Part shown: positions 47,210 through 56,751 of the stretch, in pieces | How the letters are laid out: each line of letters starts with the position of its first letter | Numbering within the stretch: position 1 is the first letter of the stretch | Origin: Bacteroidota bacterium | Lineage (GTDB): Bacteria > Bacteroidota > Rhodothermia > Rhodothermales > Bin80 | Length of the DNA: 64,000 bases | NCBI GenBank assembly: GCA_026708685.1 | Contig: JAPOUL010000123.1 | Coordinates: forward strand, 1 to 64,000 | Direction: 5' to 3' | Notes under the pieces: generated by a model | What the model saw: only the letters and a program-made list of their open reading frames with translations | Databases searched by the model: none | Told to the model about the DNA's origin: nothing | Position numbers and translations under genes: made by a program

Positions 47210-48492
47210 TGGACATATGGAATTGTGAGAGGTCCCTCTGGTACGACGGCAACGGGCGTATCTGTGCGGCCAAGTTGATCCAGTTCCTGATTGATTGCCT
47301 CTCGAAGATCTTCTACGGGGGTTAAATGACTTTTTCTGACCAAGGCAGGATCAAGCTCACTCAGTAGGCTGACACGACATGTTTGAAGGATCTGTAACAG
47401 TTTTTGTGTTTGCCATTGATCAGGTTCTCGAAAATGTGGATCTCGGATTGCTTCCCAGGCTTTCTGTGGGCTTGGCCATCTCAGAAGTTGATCCTTGAAT
47501 GCTCCATGCTCTGGAAATCCATCGTTGCACCGTGATGCCGTGAGGATCAACCCGCCCGGTGCAGTGATTGAATAGGCAGCGGACATCCCCTTCACGGTCT
47601 GGTACAGGTTCAAGTCCAATGGATATCCGCTATTGGTGGTGACAACAATTGGAAATGGCTCGTCCACCTGAACCATTGCTGTTTCTTTGGAAAACATACA
47701 GCCAGCTTCATGGGCCGACTCAACTTCTCCACAGAAATATCCAGTAATTTGCCGATCTGTATTGAGGGTTACATTGATGAGAAAGTCAATAGGTACCAAT
47801 GTTGCGGCAGACCGAATGTGATTCTGTGTGGGATTATCTTTGAGTACTCCCCAGGTACTTTTAGGGTGAGCAATATTTGTAAATCCATGATACGTTTGGA
47901 TGGCATTCAGGTCAGCGATACCAGGAAAGACTGCTTTATATCCTCCACTAAATCCAGCCATAAAATGCGGTTCAATGAATCCCAACAGGATTCGACGATC
48001 GGCTGACATGTATTGAGAAGTATACCATACATCATATCCATAAGAGCTTACTCCTGCTTTCATCATGGTCTTCATATCACGCGAATCATGATTCACGATA
48101 TGATAGCGGTCAGCAATGTCACGTCCAACCATCTGACAGAGTTCATCATAGGTATTGCCTCTGTGTGTTCCAGTTCCGACAATGATGGTGATATTGTCAG
48201 GATTCAGATCGGGCAATTCTTCAAAGAGCCATGTGAGGAGGCGATCGCTCGGCAGTGCCCGCGTGATATCGGGAATCACAATGGCGAGTGTTTCATGATC
48301 CGCAATCAGTTCACGCAGTGGTGGGCGGTGATATGGAGATCTGACGGATTCAATGAATGATCCATGCTCATCAGGTATCCCAGGCACGTAACGCGGGCGT
48401 AGGACCGTCGCATTGAGGCCTTCCAAATCAAGAGAGATCCCTGACGTGCCGTAATCTAAGCGCACGATGGATGACTGTTCACCATTCATCAA
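47206..48492 (-). CDS. LarA-family nickel-dependent racemase/epimerase
   Basis: A 428-residue LarA/DUF2088 protein, matching the family's ~420-430. VIPDITRALPSDRLL, IIVGTGTHRGNTYDEL, EPHFMAGFSGGYKAVFPGIAD and HGFTNIAHPKSTWG hold the conserved His and Lys residues that bind the nickel-pincer (NPN) cofactor. LarA homologues racemise lactate or other 2-hydroxyacids. LarB/C/E cofactor-synthesis genes are not in the window. Substrate unknown. Confidence 0.88.
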   Translation of the reverse strand: MMNGEQSSIVRLDYGTSGISLDLEGLNATVLRPRYVPGIPDEHGSFIESVRSPYHRPPLRELIADHETLAIVIPDITRALPSDRLLTWLFEELPDLNPDNITIIVGTGTHRGNTYDELCQMVGRDIADRYHIVNHDSRDMKTMMKAGVSSYGYDVWYTSQYMSADRRILLGFIEPHFMAGFSGGYKAVFPGIADLNAIQTYHGFTNIAHPKSTWGVLKDNPTQNHIRSAATLVPIDFLINVTLNTDRQITGYFCGEVESAHEAGCMFSKETAMVQVDEPFPIVVTTNSGYPLDLNLYQTVKGMSAAYSITAPGGLILTASRCNDGFPEHGAFKDQLLRWPSPQKAWEAIRDPHFREPDQWQTQKLLQILQTCRVSLLSELDPALVRKSHLTPVEDLREAINQELDQLGRTDTPVAVVPEGPLTIPYVH

Positions 48493-48923
48493 ACAGATGA
48501 GTTGCTTTACCTATGGATGAACGTTAAACACAGCATGTTGATCCATTGAAAACCAGAACTAATGAAACACGGATCCACAAATTTCTACAATCTTAATGGT
48601 GGAATCATTTCTGGTTTGAAACGTAGTATGTCCATAGATGATGATACGAATTTGAGAAGATTTTAGTCAATGGGGATCATTAAACCTAAAACGTAAACAA
48701 CCGCTTCATTCAGCGAGTTTCAGAGCGTTTGCAAGGTTTGTTTGAATTCGTTGCCTTGTGTGGGGTGGCGTTCAAAAGTAGGGTTTCATCATTGATTTTC
48801 ATCTGATATTGGTCAGTACGAGTTACTCATTCCATTTCACATCAACTCTTACAGAACGTTTAGATCTTGTCAGATTCGGTTTGATTCATTCAATATGAGA
48901 TCTTGATAGCATCACTGCAATTC
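48493..48923. other. intergenic, no clear feature
   Basis: About 430 bp. Only a weak TTTGCAAG-containing sequence near 48723 resembles the IS-like ends seen elsewhere. It probably holds the divergent promoters of the LarA-like and radical SAM genes. Confidence 0.35.
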
Positions 48924-50015
48924 ATGACACAGAATACGCATCCTTTACCGGCTCCCAAAGGTCGTGCAACAGCAACGAACCCTCCGACGAGATTTGATCC
49001 CGTGAGTATTGAGCTTGATCTAGATGCCATGGATCCACATGAATTGCGACAGACTCAAACCCAATTTTTTGAAGACACCTCAAAATCGATCCTTGTCAGT
49101 AATGATTCACCGGATATTGGATATACATGGGGAATCAATCCTTATCGAGGCTGTGAACATGGATGTATTTACTGTTATGCACGTCCTAGTCACGAGTATT
49201 TAGGATGGAGTGCAGGACTTGATTTTGAAACAAAGATTTTGATTAAGAGCAATGCTTCAGAGCTTTTGAGCCGGGAATTGAAAAAGAAATCTTGGAAGCC
49301 CTCCGTTGTGTCACTTTCTGGTAATACGGATCCGTATCAACCTGCCGAACGGCATCTAAAACTCACCCGTGGATGTCTGCAGGTTTTATCCGATCATCGC
49401 AATCCAGTAGGAATCATCACCAAAAACCATCTTGTGACGCGAGATATAGATATTCTGGCCCCAATGGCACGGTTTGACTTGGTCCATGTAATGATCTCTG
49501 TAACCACCTTGCATAGTGAAATTGCAAGTGTGATGGAACCGCGGACCAGTACGCCATCCCGTCGACTGGATGCCATTGAAAAACTCTCTGAGGCAGGTAT
49601 ACCAACGGGTGTTATGGTTGCTCCAGTCGTTCCCGGATTGACCGATGAGGAAGTTCCAGCCATCATTGAGGCGGCAGCCCAACGAGGTGCTCTACGTGCT
49701 GGATATATCTTGCTTCGGTTGCCAGGTCCTGTTGCTCCATTGTTTGAAGATTGGCTGGATCGTACAATGCCTGATCGAAAGGAGAAAATCATCAACCGTA
49801 TCAAGGATGTGCGATCGGGAAGACTCAACGATCCCCGTTTTGGTCATCGAATGCGGGGGGAGGGTGTCTGGGCGGAAACGTTATCGCAACTCTTCCAAGT
49901 AGCATGCAAACGCCATCAAATGAACCAGATGAGGCATCCTTTCCGAACCGATTTATTCATCCGAAATCCAAGTCATCAACTCAGTCTTTTTGAGCAGGAT
50001 GAGATGACCTTCTAA
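48924..50015 (+). CDS. PA0069/Rv2578c-family radical SAM protein
   Basis: Preferred start ATG 48924 (the frame reaches an upstream TTG at 48903), giving 363 residues. INPYRGCEHGCIYCYARP carries the Cx3Cx2C [4Fe-4S] motif (C77, C81, C84). The rest (KSWKPSVVSLSGNTDPYQPAE, LTRGCLQVL, ITKNHLVTRDIDIL) matches the SplB-like PA0069 family, a relative of spore photoproduct lyase with unproven substrate. lexA begins about 190 nt downstream on the same strand, so a DNA-repair link is plausible. Confidence 0.88.
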   Translation: MTQNTHPLPAPKGRATATNPPTRFDPVSIELDLDAMDPHELRQTQTQFFEDTSKSILVSNDSPDIGYTWGINPYRGCEHGCIYCYARPSHEYLGWSAGLDFETKILIKSNASELLSRELKKKSWKPSVVSLSGNTDPYQPAERHLKLTRGCLQVLSDHRNPVGIITKNHLVTRDIDILAPMARFDLVHVMISVTTLHSEIASVMEPRTSTPSRRLDAIEKLSEAGIPTGVMVAPVVPGLTDEEVPAIIEAAAQRGALRAGYILLRLPGPVAPLFEDWLDRTMPDRKEKIINRIKDVRSGRLNDPRFGHRMRGEGVWAETLSQLFQVACKRHQMNQMRHPFRTDLFIRNPSHQLSLFEQDEMTF

Positions 50016-50175
50016 GCTGCTGGTAGCAATGATTGTTGAAGAGGAATCCGACGAGCGTCAATCTGTTTGGTGATGATCCAAATTTCGATCCGATCCGATC
50101 TTCGGTGGAGATGAGTCCATTCTCTACGATTATGACAAGTTTTCAGATGAATGAGAACCTTTACCAGAGATCTGA

Positions 50176-50192
50176 GTTATATAGGTTATATA
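50176..50192 (+). promoter_or_regulatory. direct repeat GTTATATA-G-GTTATATA upstream of lexA
   Basis: Two identical 8-mers separated by one base end 15 nt before the preferred lexA start. The position suits an autoregulatory LexA operator or a promoter element, but the LexA box of this lineage is not known to me. Confidence 0.35.
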
Positions 50193-50207
50193 CAAACATT
50201 TATTCTT

Positions 50208-50873
50208 ATGCCAAGAACATTAACTGCGAAGCAACAAGCAGTTTTCGACTTCATCGTTAAAATCGATCGAGAATCATCGCGGTGGCCTACTTATCAGGAG
50301 TTCCGTGATGAATTTGACTTCAAGTCAACCAATAGTGTTACTCAAAATCTGAAGGCACTTCTCAAGAAGGGCTATTTGATTCATGAGGATGGAGGGTATC
50401 AGCTAAAGCCCAAGGAGCCCCTTCCATTTAGGGGTATTCCTGTTCGTGGTGAAATTTCTGCGGGTACACTGCAGGAAGCGGTAGAATCAAATCTTGGAGA
50501 GATTACACTGGAAACCGTCTTTCCGAATATAGATCGCATTTTTGCCGTCCGCGTTCGCGGCGAATCCATGATTGGAGTGGAAATTCATGATGGAGATTAT
50601 GTTCTCCTCGTTGATGATGACATCCCTGATGGTGGCATCGGGGCGATTCTCTATAACGGAGAAACATCCCTCAAGAGAGTTTTCATGGATGAGGGTGGAC
50701 TTCGCTTAGAACCAACCAATCCAGAGTTCAATGAAATTCGTATTTCGCCTGATATTTTTGAGGAGGTCGTTATCCTGGGACGATACATTGGCCATGTCAA
50801 TAAACATGGAATTGCGAAGTCACCAGGAATTTATTACGATTACTCAACCCGTTCTTATTCTCCATTTTCATAG
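50208..50873 (+). CDS. lexA: LexA SOS repressor
   Basis: Start ATG 50208 (MPRTLTAKQQAVFDFI); the frame extends to 50151 without family similarity. The product has 221 residues. An N-terminal winged helix (residues 1-65) precedes the S24 peptidase domain with cleavage site EISAG (Ala85-Gly86), catalytic Ser120 in VRGESMIG and Lys156 in GETSLKRVF. On RecA activation it self-cleaves and derepresses DNA-repair genes. The recognition helix region (TYQEFRDEFDFKSTNSVTQNL) differs from E. coli, as expected for another operator. Confidence 0.92.
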   Translation: MPRTLTAKQQAVFDFIVKIDRESSRWPTYQEFRDEFDFKSTNSVTQNLKALLKKGYLIHEDGGYQLKPKEPLPFRGIPVRGEISAGTLQEAVESNLGEITLETVFPNIDRIFAVRVRGESMIGVEIHDGDYVLLVDDDIPDGGIGAILYNGETSLKRVFMDEGGLRLEPTNPEFNEIRISPDIFEEVVILGRYIGHVNKHGIAKSPGIYYDYSTRSYSPFS

Positions 50874-51279
50874 TCATTGATCTGCAATGATGGATGCGAT
50901 TACATGGTGGTGAAGGGGCCAGTTTCAATCGGATTGGATGGTTACCATTGAGTAATGTTGACCGTAGATAGAAATCGCTCAAGGTTGTTCTGTGGTCTGC
51001 AGTTTTTTAAGTAGTCAAGTGTTTATCTGAGGTTTTCTTGAACCTGAGTACCACATTCATAAAGATGTGGTCATTTTGCACTCGCGAGTAAGAGTTCGTA
51101 CTTGTCAGCATTTGGAGTATAGTGTAGAAACGCACTATGGATTCGCCATCAACGTATCAATAAGTTCCAGTACGGAACTTACATCAATTCTTCGTGCTTG
51201 AAGAATTGATTGATCAGATTAATTGCTATAGAAATTGGGCTGAGATACCACCGTTCTGGAATGGGATATTCATTCTAGG
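50874..51279. other. intergenic downstream of lexA
   Basis: No gene or RNA seen. It leads into IS remnants. Confidence 0.35.
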
Positions 51280-52200
51280 TGAACGAAATTTTCGATTTGA
51301 GTTCAAATCTAATCAGTAAAGTAGCGCCTGTTCAATTACTCCCAGAATTCAATCAAAACTGTCTTAACCCGACTTCGCCTACGGATCATATAGCCTCCAC
51401 TAGCCTGAATCTGATCCTCGTGCGATCCATCCTTCACGACACGGAGTGCCTGTGCGTTCTTGGATCGTTGGGTTGGACGAACTCAGGAGTTGAAGCCCTG
51501 TCGTTGCTCTGTGTGCACTCCTTACCATTTCTGGAGGCATTTTCGCCCCCTTCAAGGGCTTGATCTGCAAATCTCCATGTCCTGATCTATACGTTATTTT
51601 CGGTTTCAAACATAGTCTCGGGTGTTCAATGTAGAACCGCTGGGGTCTTTCTGAGGTCAATGACAATTTGGTGAAACCCTTCTTTGTGTAAATACGCATT
51701 TTTTGGTAGCAATTCCCGCATCCATGATCACCGTAGGATGCTCTCCCTGCAACTGGTCAAGTCCATCTTTCGGGTAGATGGTTCACTGATGTTTCCATGT
51801 AAAATTTGCACAAAACGGGGGAATCCTGATGCACTCAGTGTTAATGACAGCGTCACCAATGGAAAGTCATTGCACTTCTGTTTGCTACGCCCATGGTGTA
51901 AAAATTCACCTTTTTCACAGCCATGAAAGTGGATGTTGGTTGGGCCAGAATGTGCGGAAGGCATCAGAGTGCGTTATGCCTTGAACGTTATGCACTTAAA
52001 GAATGACCCTTCTTTTTTGGGTTTGTCGCTACAGTGAAACAATTGATGTGCAATCGCTATGGAAATGGCAGAATATATCGCGAAATTGCCCCATGCTCTA
52101 AAAGGGAGATGTAAGCCAGACAATAGGAATCCAATTACCAAAATGAACAAGATTTGAATAACATGAAGAACCATGCCGGACTAAAGAGTTCAGTCTTTTT
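51280..52200 (-). pseudogene. decayed IS1634-family transposase
   Basis: Fragments in shifting minus-strand frames match an IS1634-type DDE transposase: TNIHFHGCEKGEFLHHGRSK, NDFPLVTLSLTLSASGFPRF, ILHGNISEPST, then LDQLQGEHPTVIMDAGIAT (near 51718-51775) and KGFTKLSLTSERPQRF. Multiple frameshifts and stops interrupt it. The outer limits are uncertain; the copy of the dispersed 22-bp element at 52646 may be its outer end. Confidence 0.75.
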
Positions 52201-52894
52201 GGCTAACGGTTCATATAGGAAAATGCCACACCCAAAGCAACTGTAATCAGTACGCCCCATAGCAAGTCCATCTCGTTGTGAGCCCCATCAAATTCCCTCC
52301 AATAAGAATAAAGAGCAGTTAGAGGAAATATTATTGGAAGAATAAGTCTCCCGACAATTTATTCTTTTTCATCGTCTGGTTCTTGTTGAATTTAGGAAAA
52401 TATTACCAAGTGTGTGCGGTCAAGCAACTGGTGCCTGCACTGTACTCGGTGTATCCTGCTGGACACATTCGGCAGTCGTCCAGATTCTTGCATTAACTTA
52501 GACAAATGACCGCATTATATATCGCACCCAATGGGCTCAGCTCAACTGTTACAAATGAGCCAAAACCACATGCCCCCATGATATGTGGCCAAGCCATCAT
52601 CTAGTTGCAATGCAGCCACCGGCAAAAAGTATGCCATTAAAGAAAGGGGCTTATATACGTAAGTGCCGGAGTAGCCGCTGATTAACCCAAAAAAAAACGC
52701 ACGATCCTAACAGATTTGAGGGCAGAGGTAACCGCCGCACTCAGGATTGGATATGACTTGCCCTTAACATGGGGAGCTCTTGGATGAGGAACATGAGAAA
52801 ATGCTCAATCTAAGATTAGCCTATGGATAGATAATCATCTGGTGTGGAACCCAATATACTCTGAAATCAGCCTTGCACTCCAAGTGCATTGCTG
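52201..52894. other. intergenic, relic region
   Basis: About 690 bp with many stops in all frames. It may include the eroded N-terminal part of the IS1634-type transposase. It contains the 22-bp element at 52646. Confidence 0.35.
52646..52669 (+). repeat. dispersed 22-bp element, copy A
   Basis: GGGGCTTATATACGTAAGTG followed by CCGG. Near-identical to copies at 14511 (minus) and 60166 (plus). Confidence 0.55.
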
Positions 52895-54088
52895 TTACCG
52901 CCCAAGATCTTGACGGGCACGCAGTTCTTTCTTATAGGAGTGGAGGATCGGGCTATCCTGTTTCTCCGCCTCTATGGATCTGTCGGGACCGTATTCGGAC
53001 ACCAGCCATGTATGCATGGAGGGGATGGGGATGGCATAGTCTCCGTCCGTGCGCTCATCCAGTATGCCCTGCCGGAGCGCACGGCGAAACACCTCTACGG
53101 CATCCTCGCGGGGGTACTGCTCCGCAAGTGCATCCATGACAGCCTTTCCTGCAATAGTACCTCCAATAGGTTGATCTGCGAATAGCTGCGCGATGATCGC
53201 ACGCTGATTCCGTGCGATCCCGTGTGCACGGGTCTGGTAATAGGCAAGTTGGTATTCCAGTCCCGTCGCGAGAACCCGTCCCAGTGCGGCTTGAGTGGGC
53301 TTCTCGCCACCCTCTGAAATGACTTGTCGCACCGCTTCTACGTAGCACATAATGTGGTGGGGCCATCCATGCGTCTGCTCGGCTATGGTTGGTATCCAGC
53401 CAGCCGGTGGTGATTCCATGCCAAATTGATGACGTAGATTGTCTTCAATCACTGCACGCGTGGAGGTGGTGTCCAGAGGACCCAGCCGCACCCTGAGGTC
53501 GTCCTCTATGCGGGACACGCCTAAGGACTCAAATGCCATCTCAGTGGTTCCCAGTCCACCTGCAAGTAGGATGACAGGACGGCCGACCTGACCGTTATGA
53601 ATCATGTTTAGCGTGGATGTGGCCTCAACCTTGACGGAAGAGGGGGATGCAAGGTCAGCAATGTGCTGGGCCTCGTCCAGCAGTAGCAACAGCCCATTGC
53701 TGCTGGCGGCCTCGCGGATGATATCTACGACGGATGACTGCTCCACCGTTTCCTTTTTTCGGAAAAGCCTTACGATTTTTGCGTTGACCTCTCCACCTCT
53801 CTCCCTTCGTGGCGTATAGGGTACGCCTAGTTTTTTCGCCATGGCCGCGGGGTCGTACAAGGCGGAGGGGGTGATATTGCCTGCTATCGTATAGCCGATA
53901 GCCTCCGCATGCCTGGACAGCTCGCTCATCAGTGCCGTTTTGCCAGCACCAGGAGGGCCTTTGATGAGAAAGACGCTCCCTGCTGCACAACTTTGATAGT
54001 GATCAAGTGCACGCAGGAATGGGTGAATGATTTCGTCCCTTCCATGGAAGTAGTCTGCAGGACCTCTGAATTCAATGAATTTGCGCAT
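52895..54088 (-). CDS. solo AAA+ ATPase, copy 3
   Basis: Preferred start ATG 54088 (MRKFIEFRGPADYFHGRDEI), aligned with the other copies; the frame extends to 54139. The product is about 397 residues. Walker A IKGPPGAGKTALM (about 42-54), SALYDPAAMAKKLG, an insertion of about 20 charged residues, Walker B LLLLLDEAQHIAD, LAGGLGTTEMAFESLGVSRI, THGWPHHIMCYV and YAIPIPSMHTWLVSEYG. It is visibly richer in GC than its neighbours, suggesting separate acquisition, and sits between two IS remnants. No Pro/Lys tail follows its stop. Function unknown; ORC/TnsC-like. Confidence 0.8.
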   Translation of the reverse strand: MRKFIEFRGPADYFHGRDEIIHPFLRALDHYQSCAAGSVFLIKGPPGAGKTALMSELSRHAEAIGYTIAGNITPSALYDPAAMAKKLGVPYTPRRERGGEVNAKIVRLFRKKETVEQSSVVDIIREAASSNGLLLLLDEAQHIADLASPSSVKVEATSTLNMIHNGQVGRPVILLAGGLGTTEMAFESLGVSRIEDDLRVRLGPLDTTSTRAVIEDNLRHQFGMESPPAGWIPTIAEQTHGWPHHIMCYVEAVRQVISEGGEKPTQAALGRVLATGLEYQLAYYQTRAHGIARNQRAIIAQLFADQPIGGTIAGKAVMDALAEQYPREDAVEVFRRALRQGILDERTDGDYAIPIPSMHTWLVSEYGPDRSIEAEKQDSPILHSYKKELRARQDLGR

Positions 54089-54205
54089 TACTGCGGGGCA
54101 AGACTGATCGTATAACTCCCAGTTACAGTTGATGTTCAATTCACCGAGGTGTAATTCCTGATTACATACGGGGATATGTAATTAACCGCCTGACGGAGTG
54201 TGATG

Positions 54206-54217
54206 TTGCCAATCTAC
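54206..54217 (-). promoter_or_regulatory. GTAGATTGGCAA motif upstream of AAA+ copy 3
   Basis: The 12-mer, read on the minus strand, equals the core of the third phased repeat upstream of AAA+ copy 2. A degenerate second copy (GAAGATTGGCGA, minus strand) is at 54283-54294. It lies about 120 nt before the gene start, within the 360-bp gap to the IS1595 remnant. Confidence 0.4.
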
Positions 54218-54448
54218 GTACGTATACTCAAGGATTAAGTATTCAGATACCAAACGGCATACTCAAGCGGCACTGGCGAAAATCGCCAATCTTCGGAGCG
54301 AGAAGATATTGGACACTCCGCATAGTAAAGTGAAGAAGTGCTGATCCAGCCCTGAAAAACCCACGATCTTCCCGGATTATAGGGCAGAAGGGTTTGGTTT
54401 TTCAGTATGTTTGGGTATATTTATTGTAATACACAAACAGGCAAAAAT

Positions 54449-55404
54449 ATGGCACAGAAAGGACCAGACAAAGCCTTCCGCATCGGCATGTCCATAGTGG
54501 ACATCATCCGTATGTTTCCAGACAATGAGACCGCAGAGAGGTGGTTCGCACATTTACGCTGGGGCGGGAATATCACATGCCCGCAGTGTGGCTGTGGAAA
54601 CATCTAGGTGAGTGCTGCTCACCCATCCATGCCGAATCGTTGCAGATCATGTATCAAGCGGTTCAGCGTACGCGTTGCTACCGTCATGCAGTCCGCGAAA
54701 CTCAGTTACCAGCAGTGGGCGAGAGCGATCTACCTCGTCACCACCAACCTCAAGGGCATATCCAGCATGAAATTGCACAGGGAGGATATTGGCATTACGC
54801 AGAAGACCGCGTGGTTTCTGACGATGCGGATCCGTGAGGCATGGAACAATGGGCATCTCATTCTCTTTGACGGACCCACTGAGGTGGATGAAACGTATAT
54901 CGGAGGGAAAGAAAAGAACAAGCACGAGTATAAGAAACTTAAGGCGGGGAGAGGTACCGTTGGCAAGACTGCCGTTGTAGGTGCTAAAGACCGCTCCAGC
55001 AATGCCGCTCGTGCATGGTGGTGAATAGCACCAACACACAGACACTGACACACTTTGTGTACAGTTCTTCCAAGAAAGGCTCAATGGTCTTCACGGATGA
55101 AGCCTCCGCCTACGATGCACTCAAAGGCTACAAGCATAAAGCCGTCAAGCACTCTGCGAAACAGTATGTGGATGGCATGACACACACGAATGGCATTGAG
55201 TCGTTCTGGTCGCTCTTGAAGCGAGGCTTCTATGGCACCTACCGTCACTTGTCTTCGTGGCAGTTGCAACGCTACATCAACGAGTTTGCTGGCAGGCATC
55301 ATGCACGGTGCATGGACACCGAAAGGCAGATGGAGAAGGTCGGGCAGGGCATGATTACGCATGGAAGTACGTTGGATCAGAAAATCAAAATCATGGTAAA
55401 TTGA
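54449..55404 (+). mobile_element. IS1595-family transposase, broken
   Basis: From ATG 54449 the frame gives MSIVDIIRMFPDNETAERWF and zinc-ribbon CPQCGCGNI, then an in-frame TAG (54605-54607). The same frame resumes PNRCRSCIKRFSVRVATVMQ, the DDE-type ISXO2-like domain with TEVDETYIGGKEKNK and KTAVVGAKDR, and stops at 55024. A one-base shift near 55013 brings in VVNSTNTQTL, VFTDEASAYDALKG, GMTHTNGIESFWSLLKRGF and EFAGRHH. All catalytic parts are recognisable but the protein cannot be made. Terminal repeats were not identified with certainty. Confidence 0.88.
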
Positions 55405-55593
55405 TACGGCATTAGGTTAAGTGATGCCTAATCGTTTTGTATTTGGACTTCCGTGATCAGTATAGTTTTGATGCGATTATTGATAGTGACGATCTGATTT
55501 TGATCAAATAGAGGAGTTTATTGCATTAATTGACCCATTCATTAAACGGAAGAACTCTACATGGAGGTAATTGTATGTTTCACTAAATGTTGA

Positions 55594-56280
55594 TTACCAA
55601 GATAACCCCAGAGCTCGGGTGAGAAATTTCATGAACTCTGAGCTGTTACGATAGATGTCCGCAAGCTTATTTGGGAAATCATCACTGCACACAAACTCTT
55701 CTGAAAGGGGACATGATGCTACAAAATGCTTACTCTTCAGATCTTCAATTAAGGGGTGATTCGGATCAAATCCTTTGGGTGCACGCTTTAATTTTTGATG
55801 CTCATAGCCCTGAATGAACACCTTCAAAAATTTTGGATCCTGAGAAACTCTAACCCACTCTTTGGACGCATCTGCGATGCTTTGACGGATCATCAATAAT
55901 TCTTTGCCTCCAGGGGCCCAAATTCCAACTGACGCAAAAACTTGATCGGGTTCTAGGTGCAGATAAAAACCTGGTGCGTGAACATCTTTGCCAATTTTAT
56001 GCCGAAAATACACCCCAGCTGCCTCTTTATAGGGCTTTTTGTTCTTGGAAAAACGTACATCTCGATGAATCCGAAACAAAGATCCTCCCACTTTTGGCAG
56101 GGCCAAGAAATGGGGGCTGATAGTGTGAAGTGGCTGAGCAAATTCTCTGATGAACTGTAACAGAGGAAGTTTGACGTGTTCTTCATAAAGCGATCGGTTG
56201 CTATTGAACCAATCACGATCATTGTTCACAGAAAGTTGACGGAAAAAATCAAAAAGTGCTGGAGAAATCATGCAATTCAC
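55594..56280 (-). CDS. DUF2461 / TIGR02453 family protein
   Basis: A 228-residue cytoplasmic protein with the family pattern LFDFFRQLSVNNDRDWFNSNR, SLFRIHRDVRFSKNKKPYKEAAGVYF, GFYLHLEPDQVFASVGIWAPG and FDPNHPLIEDLKSKHFVA. Length and motifs are typical. The function of DUF2461 is unknown. It stands alone. Confidence 0.9.
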   Translation of the reverse strand: MNCMISPALFDFFRQLSVNNDRDWFNSNRSLYEEHVKLPLLQFIREFAQPLHTISPHFLALPKVGGSLFRIHRDVRFSKNKKPYKEAAGVYFRHKIGKDVHAPGFYLHLEPDQVFASVGIWAPGGKELLMIRQSIADASKEWVRVSQDPKFLKVFIQGYEHQKLKRAPKGFDPNHPLIEDLKSKHFVASCPLSEEFVCSDDFPNKLADIYRNSSEFMKFLTRALGLSW

Positions 56281-56751
56281 TGGTGAAGATGAAACGTATT
56301 GTCAAGGGAGTTGAGTTACTTCAAATATCAAGGCTTTTGGGGTCGCAAAGCAGCGGTTAACAAACGAAAACAACATGAGGATCAGTTTTCAGAAACGTTA
56401 CTGTAGATGTTATTTTCTGATGTCATTCACCCGCGGAATAAAACGCGAATTGATATGGATTTGTTCATTCATGACAGGTGGATCTTCTTCAAAGGGGATG
56501 TAGTGATGATGTAGTATAAGCCTCAACCTATACAAAACGTTTGATTGAAAGAAATCCATGCTTGGGTTACTTCAATGAGGTGTACATCCAAATGAATCAA
56601 GCTACATCTATATGATGACTGCATACTCCATTACATTGCAAAGTAGTAAATTAGGGAAAATCATATCCATTAGAAAAGTTGTTTCTGTCCCTAATGGATA
56701 CAGCGGATACCACCTCCATACAGATATTCATAGTTGTGATCTGTTAAATCC
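56281..56751. other. intergenic between DUF2461 and copA
   Basis: About 470 bp without a gene. The part nearest copA contains the overlapping dyads described separately; the rest shows nothing recognisable. Confidence 0.4.
56651..56700. promoter_or_regulatory. overlapping dyads upstream of copA
   Basis: TATCCATTAG (56664-56673) and CTAATGGATA (56691-56700) form a perfect 10-bp inverted repeat with a 17-nt centre. TTAGGGA (56651-56657) and TCCCTAA (56688-56694) form a second, overlapping pair. They end 51 nt before the copA ATG, which suits a repressor or activator site for a metal-responsive regulator. No regulator gene is adjacent. Confidence 0.5.

Noticed and set aside
55010-55026. Programmed frameshift in the IS1595-type transposase
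   Set aside because: No slippery heptamer is evident and an upstream in-frame TAG already interrupts the gene.
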